Shown piece after piece: positions 53,326-64,000 of a DNA stretch of 64,000 nt. How positions within the stretch are numbered: position 1 is the stretch's first letter; each line of letters starts with the position of its first letter. Under the pieces are notes generated by a model. That model was not told the origin of the DNA, did no database searches, and saw nothing but the letters and a program-made list of their open reading frames with translations. Both the position numbers and the translations under genes were made by a program. This stretch comes from Prosapia bicincta (Eukaryota; Arthropoda; Insecta; Hemiptera; Cercopidae): contig JBAIZL010000003.1 of the NCBI GenBank assembly GCA_036971475.1, positions 47,386,342 to 47,450,341 of the forward strand. The letters are read 5' to 3'.

Positions 53326-55994
53326 CTAGGCGGCCAGTAAGGACAGCGGCCGTCTGTGTGTGTCGTGGGTGGGGTTATATCTACCCAGTGAGGAAATGAG
53401 TGTGGATGTTGTATGTGTGTGAGCCTGTTTGTAGAACTTTGTTGCTAAGTGTCGGAGGTATTGTTTGATGAAAGGCACTTTTAAGTCAGTGTGAAGCAGT
53501 GTTAATCTTGTACATCTAGGTGCCTTTGTGATTATTCGCAAAACCTTGTTTTGGAATAACTGTAGTCTGCGTGTGCGTGTGTTACCTGCATGACCCCAGA
53601 CGGGTGATGCGTAAGTGAGTATGCTGCGCAACATAGATACGTATATAGTAGTGGCCGCCCGTAGTGAAAGTGGGCTTGTTCTGTTAAGCATATGATATAG
53701 TTGTGTTAATCTAAATGTTGCTTTTTTTAACGTGTTGGTAATGTGAGGGTTCCAAGTCAGGCCTCTGTCGAGTATGACTCCCAGATATTTGACCTGGTTC
53801 CCCCAGTGAATGTCCTCGCCTAATAGTTTTAGAGGTGTGTTGAGTTGGTGTGTCCTACGTTTGGAGAGAAGCAAAGCCTGGCACTTGGCCACGTTCACCT
53901 TAACTCTCCAGTAGCTCAGCCATGATTCTAGTACTGTAAGGTGGTCCTGTAAATATAAGTGTATTAGATGTGGTTTCCATGACTGAGCGGATAACGCGGT
54001 GTCATCTGCAAATATGGCCACTTGTGTGTTGAGTATTGTCGGTATGTCGTTGATGTAGATGTTGAACAATACGGCCCCGATAATTGAGCCCTGAGGGACT
54101 CCGGCCCGTATAGTCCGTAGTGTAGATTGAGCTTGATCTACATCAACCCTAAACTTACGGTTGGACAGGTATGAGCTAACTAGGTGTATGAGCCCGTCTG
54201 GAAAGCCAGTGACGAAGTTTCGCTAAGAGCCCGTTGTGCCAGACCCGGTCAAAGGCCTTTTCAATGTCCAGGAAGACTACTCCAGTCGAGCAGTAATTGA
54301 TGAAACCCTTGGTTGCATGTTCCACCACTCTCATCAGCTGATGCGTAGCCGAGTGTTTTGTCCTAAAGCCAAATTGCTCTGGCCTCAGTATGTTGTGTGT
54401 GTGGATATGTTTGTTGATACGTTTGAGCAAAATTTTTTCAAATACCTTGCCCATCGTATTCAACAAGCTTATCGGTCTATATGAATCAGGTTTGTTGTGG
54501 TCTTTTCCCGGTTTGGGGAAGACCAAGATCTTGGCCTCCTTCCAAGCGTCCGGGAAGTGTTGTGTCCGGAGTATAGCATTATAGATGTTTGACAGATAAA
54601 TGATCGCTTTCTCCGTGAGGTTTTTTAGCGTTGTGTTAGTGATGGTGTCTGGTCCAGGAGCTTTCCTGGAGTTTGTTTGTGAGATTGCCCACTTTATCTC
54701 TGTAATTGTAGTGTCAGTGTTTGGCTCTAATGTAGGACAGTAGGCAAACTGTGCTGTTTCTAAATCTACTTTAGCTGTAACGGCTTCATCAGCTGGTTGG
54801 TCGTTTGGTTGGAACGTGCTCTCAAGTGTGTCAACAAACAAGTTAACTTTGTCGACCGGGTCGCCCACCTGCCCATTCGGGCCGATGAGTGGGGGATAGC
54901 GCAGCGGTTCTCGCGTGAAGTGTTTGACCATCGGCCAGATGGGTGTGTCTGTTGTGTTTAAGGTCGCCAATTCCGCTTGGAAGCCATCGACTTTGTACTG
55001 AATTAGTTCCCGCCTAATTTGCCTCTTAAGGCGATTAAGTGTTGTGTGTGGAACGCATCTGTTTACCCCGTGTTGCAATGCCCGCCGGATCCTATTTCGC
55101 CGGGTGATTAGATGTAGTATGTGCCTTGGTATGTGTACATAGTGTCTGGGCTGACATTTAACTGGTACCGCGTTAGTAATCGCAGTACGTATTGCCGTCG
55201 TAAGGCTGCCGACGGCTTTGTCTATGTCCAGTGGTGAGTCGACATTTAGGGTGGCAGGTAGAGTGCTGTCCAGCTGGGACTGGAATAACTCCCAGTCAGC
55301 CAGTCTGTAGTTCAGCACCTTCCTTAGCTCTTTGCGAGCAGGGCTTCCAGAAACCGCCATTATCACGGGGTAGTGATCTGAATTCAGATCTCTATCGACG
55401 TGAAGTTGCGGTGACACTAGCAGACCTTTCGCAATAGCTATATCCAAAATGTCTTCCGTGTGGTAAGTGCTGTGGTGTGTTGGTTCAGGAGGGGCCAGCA
55501 GTATAGCTGTTGTGTTTTGTAAGAAGGTTTGGAGTTGCCGGCCTCCTGTGTTTGTAGACTTACAGCCCCAGCATGTGTGTTTAGAATTAAGGTCCCCGGC
55601 GACTATTACCCTACTAGAGGTCTGTAGAAGAACTTCTAAATCGCGAGTGTAATCAACTGAACCCGGGGGTTTGTACGCTGATACAAGTGTTGTTGTGCTG
55701 CCGTTGAGCTCAAGCCTAATAGCTGTTGCTTCAACGCATGTGAGTGCGGGCAAAAACAATTCAAAATGTTTAATGCGTTTATCTATTATTATAGCCGTAC
55801 CGCCGCGGCTTCTAGTTGTCCTGTCAGTGCGGTAAACTTTAAAGTTTGGCATTGAGAATTTATCTAGGGGGTTTAGGTGTGTTTCTGTAATAAGCGCTAG
55901 TTTATAGTTGTTTCTTTGCATATAGCGAAGAAGTTCTAGTTTTTTTATATTTAACGCCGTTGGCATTCCATATCAGGACCGGTAACCTATCCAT
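53326..55994 (-). pseudogene. Jockey-clade LINE ORF2 (endonuclease and reverse transcriptase), two frameshifts
   Basis: ORF2 most likely starts at ATG 55994-55992 (MDRLPVLIWNANG). That ATG overlaps the ORF1 stop (ATGGATAG). A frameshift in an A-run near 55940 leads into KKLELLRYMQ. AP-endonuclease motifs follow: ITETHL, SRGGTAIII, VAGDLNSKHTCWGC, LNSDHYPVIM. RT motifs: PKPGKDHNKPDSYRPISLLN, LRPEQFGFR, FLDIEKAFDRVWH. A second frameshift near 54215 precedes FADDTAL (active site) at 54010-53990 and YLGVILDRGLTWNPHI. Stop TAG at 53326-53328. All catalytic motifs survive, so the copy is recent but not translatable as one protein. Confidence 0.93.
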
Positions 55995-57123
55995 GGTTGA
56001 CAGAAGAGACGTACTGGATGAAGGAAGTCAGGAATTCTGAGAAGGTTTTGGGAGGTGAGGATAAGGTCTTGACAATGAAAAGACCCAGTCCGCCCGTGAA
56101 GGCTTCCCAGGTCAGAGCAGAGTTAACAACTCTTAGGAGCGGTTCAAAGGTCCCTTTCGCCCAGTCTATAGAAGCGGACGAGGTAGGTATGGTCAGGGGT
56201 GGGTTAACGGGGGCTGCAGGAGCCACATGTGGCTCTGGCTGAGGTTGGGAAACCGTCCTGGTCTTTGTGGGCTTGGGGCGTTTATCCTCTCGTTCCTTTT
56301 GCGGGGGATTAACCCTGGCTTTAGGAACGGGGGGTGTCGTTGACGACTCTGCCTTAGGGCCAGAAATTGTATTGGGTGTCAGTAAGTTAGGTGTTGGAAT
56401 TAGGGCCGGTTTGGGGGAAGTAATGGTAGGAGGTGGCATTTGCACTGGCTACCCAGAGGTAGCCGAAGCAGATGCTTGGGCGTAGGAAATGTTCGGTGTT
56501 GTGTACCGTGGAGCAGGCACCTATGTTTTTGTTTTGGCTGAAGGGGCCGGTTTTGGGGTTTTATCCCCATCGACCTTCTTCTTTGCATGGGCCTTGGATT
56601 TGGCGGCCTGCTTGTAAATGGCGCAGCCTCGATAGTTCGCGGTGTGGTTAGCCCCGCAGAGGATACACTTGAAGTGGTCTCGATCCTTTGTGCAGGTCTT
56701 GGAATCGTGGCCCTCGCCACATTTAACGCACCGAGGAGTAGCCTTACAACAGCTTGTTGTATGACCTATCCTCTGGCAGTTGAAGCATTGCACAGGACCT
56801 GTGGGCTGCCTGTAAGCTTCCACTCGTACCCGCATGAAGCAAATACTGGTCAGCGCCATTGCTTCACGAGCGTCTTTTTCGGACGCTAGCTCCACAAGGA
56901 ACATGGGCAGAGGCTCCTTGGTAAAGTGTCCCTTCATTTGGGACACTTTGAGGACCTCCATACCCCTGCTTTTAAGGTCGTTTCCAACCTCCGCTGTTTC
57001 GGTGGATTCATCCACCCCTCGAACTACTACTTTAAATGTCCTCGCATTTTCGAGGCGGAATACGTGGTGGGGCACACCCTTCTCCCCAAGGTACCTCTGG
57101 AGGTTAACATAGTCTTCGTTCAA
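55987..57123 (-). pseudogene. LINE ORF1 (gag-like, CCHC zinc knuckles), N-terminally truncated, two in-frame TAG
   Basis: Continuous - strand frame from 57123 to TAG at 55987-55989, interrupted by TAG at 56521-56523 and again at about 56454. It reads YVNLQRYLGEKGV, an RRM-like segment, then zinc knuckles CFNCQRIGHTTSCC, CVKCGEGHDSKTC and CILCGANHTANYRGC, then a proline-rich C-terminal part. Jockey ORF1 proteins normally carry a longer N-terminus. Here the frame runs upstream with no ATG (first codon TTG) into the 357-bp monomer array and stops at a TAG about 39 bases farther on. The ORF therefore appears to be joined directly to the array. Confidence 0.88.
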
Positions 57124-60100
57124 ATAATTTGAAATGTTTGACCTTGTAGGTGCTGCTATCTACGTGGACTATTTCTAAACAAATTAACAATGGACGACGT
57201 TGAAGGCTGTAATTTCGGTTTTTAAAGGTTGTGGTATAATTCGTGATATGTATATTTTATTTTTGTCTGTGGTTGCAAATTGTATGGACCTAAAGGACGA
57301 AATTAGCTTAATTTTGCCTTAAATTTCCAACCTTAACTTCTTTTTGCAGCTTTTTTAGTCTTGCAAATAAATCGGAGCAATTTTATAAAAAATCTCTTAT
57401 ATATAGCGCGTTTTTTTCCTGTGGCGCAGTTTACAATGTCTATTTATTTTTAGACACCCCCAGCAGTAAAAGATTCCTCAGAAAATTTGTATTGTTTGAC
57501 CTTGTAGGTGCTGCTATCTACGTGGACTATTTCTAAACAAATTAACAATGGACGACGTTGAAGGTTGTAATTTCGGTTTGTAAAGGTTGTGGTATAAATC
57601 GTGATGTGTATATTTTATTTTTGTCTGTGGTTGCAAATTGTATGGACCTAAAGGACGAAATTAGCTTAATTTTGCCTTAAATTTCCAACCTTAACTTCTT
57701 TTTGCAGCTTTTTTAGTCTTGCAAATAAATCGGAGCAATTTTATAAAAAATCTCTTATATATAGCGCGTTTTTTTCCTGTGGCGCAGTTTACAATGTCTA
57801 TTTATTTTTAGACACCCCCAGCAGTAAAAGATTCCTCAAATAATTTGTATTGTTTGACCTTGTAGGTGCTGCTATCTGCGTGGACTATTTCTAAACAAAT
57901 TAACAATGGATGACATTGAAGGATGTAATTTCGGTTTGTAAAGGTTGTGGTATAATTCGTGATATGTATATTTTATTTTTGTCTGTGGTTGCAAATTGTA
58001 TGGACCTAAAGGACGATATTAGCTTAATTTTGCCTTAAATTTCCAACCTTAACTTCTTTTTGCAGCTTTTCTAGTCTTGCAAATAAATCGGAGCAATTTT
58101 ATAAAAAATCTCTTATATATAGCGCGTTTTTTTCCTGTGGCGCAGTTTACAATGTCTATTTATTTTTAGACACCCCCAGCAATAAAAGATTCCTCAAATA
58201 ATTTGAAATGTTTGACCTTGTAGGTGCTGCTATCTACGTGGACTATTTCTAAACAAATTATCAATGGACGACGTTGAAGGCTGTAATTTCGGTTTTTAAA
58301 GGTTGTGGTATAATTCGTGATATGTATATTTTATTTTTGTCTGTGGTTGCAAATTGTATGGACCTAAAGGACGATATTAGCTTAATTTTGCCTTAAATTT
58401 CCAACCTTAACTTCTTTTTGCAGCTTTTCTAGTCTTGCAAATAAATCGGAGCAATTTATAAAAAATCTCTTATATATAGAGCGTTTTTTTCCTGTGGCGC
58501 AGTTTACAATGTCTATTTATTTTTAGACACCCCCAGCAGTAAAAGATTCCTCAAATAATTTGAAATGTTTGACCTTGTAGGTGCTGCTATCTACGTGGAC
58601 TATTTCTAAACAAATTAACAATGGACGACGTTGAAGGCTGTAATTTCGGTTTTTAAAGGTTGTGGTATAATTCGTGATATGTATATTTTATTTTTATCTG
58701 AGGTTGCAATTTGTATGGACCTAAAGGACGATATTAGCTTAATTTTGCCTTAAATTTCCAAACTTAACTTCTTTTTGCAGCTTTTCTAGTCTTGCAAATA
58801 AATCGGAGCAATTTTATAAAAAATCTCTTATATATAGCGCTATTTTCTCCTGTGGCGTAGTTTACAGTGTCTTTTTATTTTTAGACACCCCCAGCAGTAA
58901 AAGATACCTCAAATAATTTGTAATGTTTGACCTTGTAGGTGCTGCTATCTGCGTGGACTATTTCTAAACAAATTAACAATGGACGACGTTGAAGGCTGTA
59001 ATTTCGGTTTTTAAAGGTTGTGGTATAATTCGTGATATGTATATTTTATTTTTGTCTGTGGTTGCAAATTGTATGGACCTAAAGGACGATATTAGCTTAA
59101 TTTTGCCTTAAATTTCCAACCTTAACTTCTTTTTGCAGCTTTTCTAGTCTTGCAAATAAATTTGAGCAATTTATAAAAAATGTCTCATATATAGCGTGTT
59201 TTTTCCTGTGGCGCAGTTTACAATTTCTATTTATTTTTAGACACCCCCAGCAGTAAAAGATACCTCAAATAATTTGAAATGTTTGACCTTGTAGGTGCTG
59301 CTATCTACGTGGACTATTTCTTAACAAATTAACAATGGACGACGTTGAAGGTTGTAATTTCGGTTTGTAAAGGTTGTTGTATAATTCGTGATATGTATAT
59401 TTTATTTTTGTCTGTGGTTGCAATTTGTATGGACCTAAAGGATATTATTAGCTTATTTTTTCCTCAAATATCCAACATTTACCTCTTTATTGCAACTTAT
59501 CTAGTCTTGCAAATAAATTTGAGCAATTTATAAAAAATGTCTCATATATAGCGCGTTTTTTTCCTGTGGCGCAGTTTACAATGTCTATTTATTTTTAGAC
59601 ACCCCCAGCAGTAAAAGATACCTCAAATAATTTGAAATGTTTGACCTTGTAGGTGCTGCTATCTACGTGGACTATTTCTAAACAAATTAACAATGGACGA
59701 CGTTGAAGGCTGTAATTTCGGTTTTTAAAGGTTGTGGTATAATTCGTGATATGTATATTTTATTTTTGTCTGTGGTTGCAAATTGTATGGACCTAAAGGA
59801 CGATATTAGCTTAATTTTGCCTTAAATTTCCAACCTTATCTTCTTTTTGCAGCTTTTCTAGTCTTGCAAATAAATCGGAGCAATTTTATAAAAAATCTCT
59901 TATATATAGCGCGTTTTTTCCTGTGGCGCAGTTTACAATGTCTATTTATTTTAAGACACCCCCAGCAGTAAAAGATTCCTCAAATAATTTGTAATGTTTG
60001 ACCTTGTAGGTGCTGCCATCTACGTGGACTATTTCTAAACAAATTAACAATGGACGACGTTGAATACTGTAATTTCGGTTTTTAAAGGTTGTGGTATAAT

Positions 60101-63100
60101 TCGTGATATGTATATTTTATTTTTGTCTGTGGTTGCAAATTGTATGGACCTAAAGGACGATATTAGCTTAATTTTGCCTTAAATATCCAACCTTAACTTC
60201 TTTTTGCAGCTTTTCTAGTCTTGCAAATAAATCGGAGCAATTTTATAAAAAATCTCTTATATATAGCGCGTTTTTTCCTGTGGCGCAGTTTACAATGTCT
60301 ATTTATTTTAAGACACCCCAGCAGTAAAAGATTCCTCAAATAATTTGAAATGTTTGACCTTGTAGGTGCTGCTATCTACGTGGACTATTTCTAAACAAAT
60401 TAACAATGGACGACGTTGAAGGCTGTAATTTCGGTTTTTGAAGGTTGTGGTATAATTCGTGATATGTATATTTTATTTTTGTCTGTGGTTGCAAATTGTA
60501 TGGACCTAAAGGACGATATTAGCTTAATTTTGCCTTAAATTTCCAACCTTAACTTCTTTTTGCAGCTTTTCTAGTCTTGCAAATAAATCGGAGCAATTTT
60601 ATAAAAAATCTCTTATATATAGCGCGTTTTTTCCTGTGGCGCAGTTTACAATGTCTATTTATTTGTAGACACCCCCAGCAGTAAAAGATTCCTCAAATAA
60701 TTTGAAATGTTTGACCTTGTAGGTGCTGCTATCTACGTGGACTATTTCTAAACAAATTAACAATGGACGACGTTGAAGGCTGTAATTTCGGTTTTTAAAG
60801 GTTGTGGTATAATTCGTGATATATATATTTTATTTTTGTCTGTGGTTGCAAATTGTATGGACCTAAAGGACGATATTAGCTTAATTTTGCCTTAAATATC
60901 CAACCTTAACTTCTTTTTGCAGCTTTTCTAGTCTTGCAAATAAATCGAATCAATTTTATAAAAAATATTTTATATATAGCGCGTTTTTTTCCTGTGGCGC
61001 AGTTTACAATGTCTATTTATTTTTAGACACCCCCAGCAGTAAAAGATACCTCAAATAATTTGTAATGTTTGACCTTGTAGGTGCTGCTATCTGCGTGGAC
61101 TATTTCTAAACAAATTAACAATGGACGACGTTGAAGGCTGTAATTTCGGTTTTTAAAGGTTGTGGTATAATTCGTGATATGTATATTTTATTTTTGTCTG
61201 TGGTTGCAAATTGTATGGACCTAAAGGACGATATTAGCTTAATTTTGCCTTAAATTTCCAACCTTAACTTCTTTTTGCAGCTTTTCTAGTCTTGCAAATA
61301 AATTTGAGCAATTTATAAAAAATGTCTCATATATAGCGTGTTTTTTCCTGTGGCGCAGTTTACAATTTCTAAGTATTTTTAGACACCCCCAGCAGTAAAA
61401 GATACCTCAAATAATTTGAAATGTTTGACCTTGTAGGTGCTGCTATCTACGTGGACTATTTCTTAACAAATTAACAATGGACGACGTTGAAGGTTGTAAT
61501 TTCGGTTTGTAAAGGTTGTTGTATAATTCGTGATATGTATATTTTATTTTTGTCTGTGGTTGCAATTTGTATGGACCTAAAGGACGATATTAGCTTAATT
61601 TTGCCTTAAATTTCCAACCTTATCTTCTTTTTGCAGCTTTTCTAGTCTTGCAAATAAATCGGAGCAATTTTATAAAAAATCTCTTATATATAGCGCGTTT
61701 TTTCCTGTGGCGCAGTTTACAATGTCTATTTATTTTAAGACACCCCAGCAGTAAAAGATTCCTCAAATAATTTGTAATGTTTGACCTTGTAGGTGCTGCC
61801 ATCTACGTGGACTATTTCTAAACAAATTAACAATGGACGACGTTGAATACTGTAATTTCGGTTTTTAAAGGTTGTGGTATAATTCGTGATATGTATATTT
61901 TATTTTTGTCTGTGGTTGCAATTTGTATGGACCTAAAGGACGATATTAGCTTAATTTTGCCTTAAATTTCCAACCTTAACTTCTTTTTGCAGCTTTTCTA
62001 GTCTTGCAAATAAATCGGAGCAATTTTATAAAAAATCTCTTATATATAGCGCGTTTTTTTCCTGTGGCGCAGTTTACAATGTCTATTTATTTTTAGACAC
62101 CCCCAGCAGTAAAAGATTCCTCAAATAATTTGTAATGTTTGACCTTGTAGGTGCTGCTATCTGCGTGGACTATTTCTAAACAAATTAACAATGGACGACG
62201 TTGAAGGTTGTAATTTCGGTTTGTAAAGGTTGTGGTATAATTCGTGATATGTATATTTTATTTTTGTCTGTGGTTGCAATTTGTATGGACCTAAAGGACA
62301 TTATTAGCTTATTTTTTCCTCAAATATCCAACATTTACCTCTTTATTGCAGCTTTTCTAGTCTTGCAAATAAATCGGAGCAATTTTATAAAAAATCTCTT
62401 ATATATAGCGCGTTTTTTTTCCTGTGGCGCAGTTTACAATGTCTATTTATTTTTAGACACCCCCAGCAGTAAAAGATTCCTCAAATAATTTGTAATGTTT
62501 GACCTTGTAGGTGCTGCTATCTGCGTGGACTATTTCTAAACAAATTAACAATGGACGACGTTGAAGGTTGTAATTACGGTTTGTAAAATTTGTGGTAAAA
62601 TTCGTGATATGTATGTTTTATTTTTGTCTGTGGTTGCAAATTGTATGGACGTGAAGGACATTATTAGCTTGTTTTTTCCTCAAATATCCAACCTTACCTC
62701 TTTATTGCAACTTATCTAGTCTTGCAAATAAATTTGAGCAATTTATAAAAAATCTCTTATATGTAGGCTAGCGCTATTTTCTCCTGTGGCGTAGTTTACA
62801 ATGCCTATTTATTTTTAGACTCACCCAGCAGTTAGGGATTTTTAATAAAAGATTCGTCAAATAATTTGAAATGTTTGACCTTGTAGGTGCTGCTATCTGC
62901 GTGGACTATTTCTAATCAAATTAACAATGGACGACGTTGAAGGCTGTAATTTCGGTTTGTAAAGGTTGTGGTATAAATCGTGCTATGTATATTTTATTTT
63001 TTCTGTGGTTGCAAATTGTATGGACTTGAAGGACATTATTAGCTTATTTTTGCCTCAAATATCCAACCTTAACTTCTTTTTGCAGCTTATCTAGTCTTGA

Positions 63101-63640
63101 AAATAAATTTGAGCAATTTATAAAAAATCCTTTATATATAGGCTAGCGCTATTTTCTCCTTTGGAGAAAGTTTACAATGTCAATTTATTTTTAGACTTCC
63201 CCAGCAGTTGGGGATTTTTAACTAGTTAATCCTAAAATAATTTGAATTTTTTGACCTTGTAGGTGCTGCCATCTGAGTGACTATTTTCCCCAAACTGGTT
63301 AAAAATGGACGTCGTTAATGCAGTAGCCAACATCCGTGAGGTTATGGTATAGTCCATGTTCAGTACAAATTTGTGTTTGTGCAGGTTTTGTGCAGTTTTT
63401 GTGCAAACTGTCTAGATTTAAAGAACGTATTTTACTTAATATTTCCGAAAGTTCCAATTTTAGATTCTTTTTGCAACTTTTCTAGTCTTACAAATAAATT
63501 AAAACAGTTATATGAAAAATCCCGTATATATACGCTTAGGTTCTCCTGAGGTGCAGTTTACAAGGCTTAATTATTATTAGACATCTCCAGCAGTAGGGGG
63601 GTTGAGTTTTAAACAAAAGAATCGTCAATTAACTCAGATT
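57124..63640 (-). repeat. Array of about 18 monomers of 356-376 bp upstream of the LINE ORFs
   Basis: ACCTTGTAGGTGCTGC occurs at 57141, 57499, 57857, 58215, 58572, 58930, 59286, 59644, 60001, 60357, 60714, 61072, 61428, 61784, 62142, 62502, 62878 and 63254. Inner monomers are nearly identical, and the outermost three are longer (376 bp or more) and more diverged. Diagnostic variants show a block of monomers from 58930 duplicated at 61072 (offset 2142 = six units). Read on the LINE's strand, each unit holds a TATA-like CTATATATAAG. Position directly upstream of ORF1 suggests a tandem-monomer 5' UTR, but a satellite captured next to a truncated LINE is possible. Confidence 0.95.
57396..57406 (-). 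promoter_or_regulatory. TATA-like motif in the ORF1-proximal monomer (repeated in nearly every monomer)
   Basis: On the - strand the sequence is CTATATATAAG, preceded by GCG(C/T) and about 285 bp upstream of ORF1. The same motif occurs at the same place in most monomers (for example about 57754, 58112, 58470). It is a candidate core promoter for LINE transcription toward ORF1; activity is inferred only. Confidence 0.3.
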
Positions 63641-63651
63641 AGGGAAAAAAT

Positions 63652-64000
63652 GTTTCCCCAGGTCTGAACCCCCAAAACCCGCCCAGTTCACTTAGCAGCC
63701 AACCTCTAGCGAGCTACCTCCACCTCACATGCGCATGCTTTTACTATCCCTACCGCGAGTTGAAGGCAACGGGATTGATTGCTCATGTACCAAGCTCATA
63801 AGCTTTTCCATGGAGAATCAGGAGATAGTAAAATGAAGCAGTACGGTAAGTGTCGCGATAAGAGCGGGATGAAAAAACCTGGCAAGAAAAATCCCGCGCC
63901 AGATCATGCAGGAACCCTGGGGGCTTGGATCACCTTATGTTAAGGAATAAGGAGAGGTATTACCTTGCAAATACCTTGTTAGTGAGTCTATTGCAGGAAT
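63652..64000 (-). mobile_element. 3' UTR of a second LINE copy, head to tail, cut by the window end
   Basis: Matches 52797-53149 in the same orientation at an offset of about 10849 bp (AGGAGAGGTATTACCTTGCA at 53101 and 63950). Its 3' end (GGGTTTTGGGGGTTCAGACC) lies within about 25 bp of the last monomer. On the - strand the order is therefore: LINE copy 2 3' UTR, monomer array, ORF1, ORF2, 3' UTR of copy 1. Confidence 0.85.

Noticed and set aside
54236..57132. Plus-strand open frames over the LINE
   Set aside because: They are antisense shadows of ORF1 and ORF2, whose - strand frames carry the endonuclease, RT and zinc-knuckle motifs.
57124..63640. Short frames of 60-95 codons in the 357-bp monomers (for example 62201-62488)
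   Set aside because: They recur only where a particular monomer variant removes a stop, and show no protein pattern.

Overview
This is an AT-rich eukaryotic nuclear window, most likely from an insect or another arthropod. The grounds are long introns, a Jockey-clade LINE, and many arthropod-type DNA transposon families (Tigger/pogo, hAT, piggyBac, mariner, P-like, Penelope-like). I see no basis for naming a species.

The only host gene I can support is on the + strand from 1594 to 38472. It is the 3' eleven coding exons (1977 nt in frame, 658 residues plus stop) of NOP2/NSUN1, the nucleolar rRNA cytosine-5 methyltransferase. Its first exon or exons lie before the window. The SAM motif, the PC and TC cysteine motifs and the C-terminal [11 protein letters not shown] block are intact and all splice phases agree. 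The introns are stuffed with repeats. One exon (8691-8857) has a diverged duplicate upstream (1594-1772). The exon between them carries a duplicated GFTD..SSWLKPK unit.

Two minisatellites lie inside the gene. One (11400-15752, about 42 copies of 46 bp) is a tandem amplification of the 3' splice site of the exon at 15731: each copy carries a branch-point-like run, a pyrimidine-rich stretch, the AG and the first 22 exon bases. A 2442-bp Tigger transposon sits inside it at an exact TA target. The other (34924-38142, 37 copies of exactly 87 bp) fills the last intron and produces very long artefactual open frames.

From 38.5 to 52.8 kb there is no recognisable host gene. It holds a hAT-like MITE, SINE-like and Penelope-like remnants, hairpins, a perfect 230-bp palindrome next to two other inverted repeats and TA runs, a Tigger-like relic, a piggyBac-like element and a three-copy dispersed repeat. 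An intronic histone H2B pseudogene lies at 25.5-25.9 kb.

From 52.8 kb to the end there is a Jockey-clade LINE on the - strand. It has a 3' UTR, a frameshifted ORF2 and an ORF1 with two TAG stops, and an 18-copy array of about 357-bp monomers joins the start of ORF1. Beyond the array the 3' UTR sequence recurs in the same orientation, 10.85 kb away, so LINE copies appear to stand head to tail with the monomer array between them. The splice-site minisatellite and this LINE/monomer arrangement are the two most unusual structures in the window.
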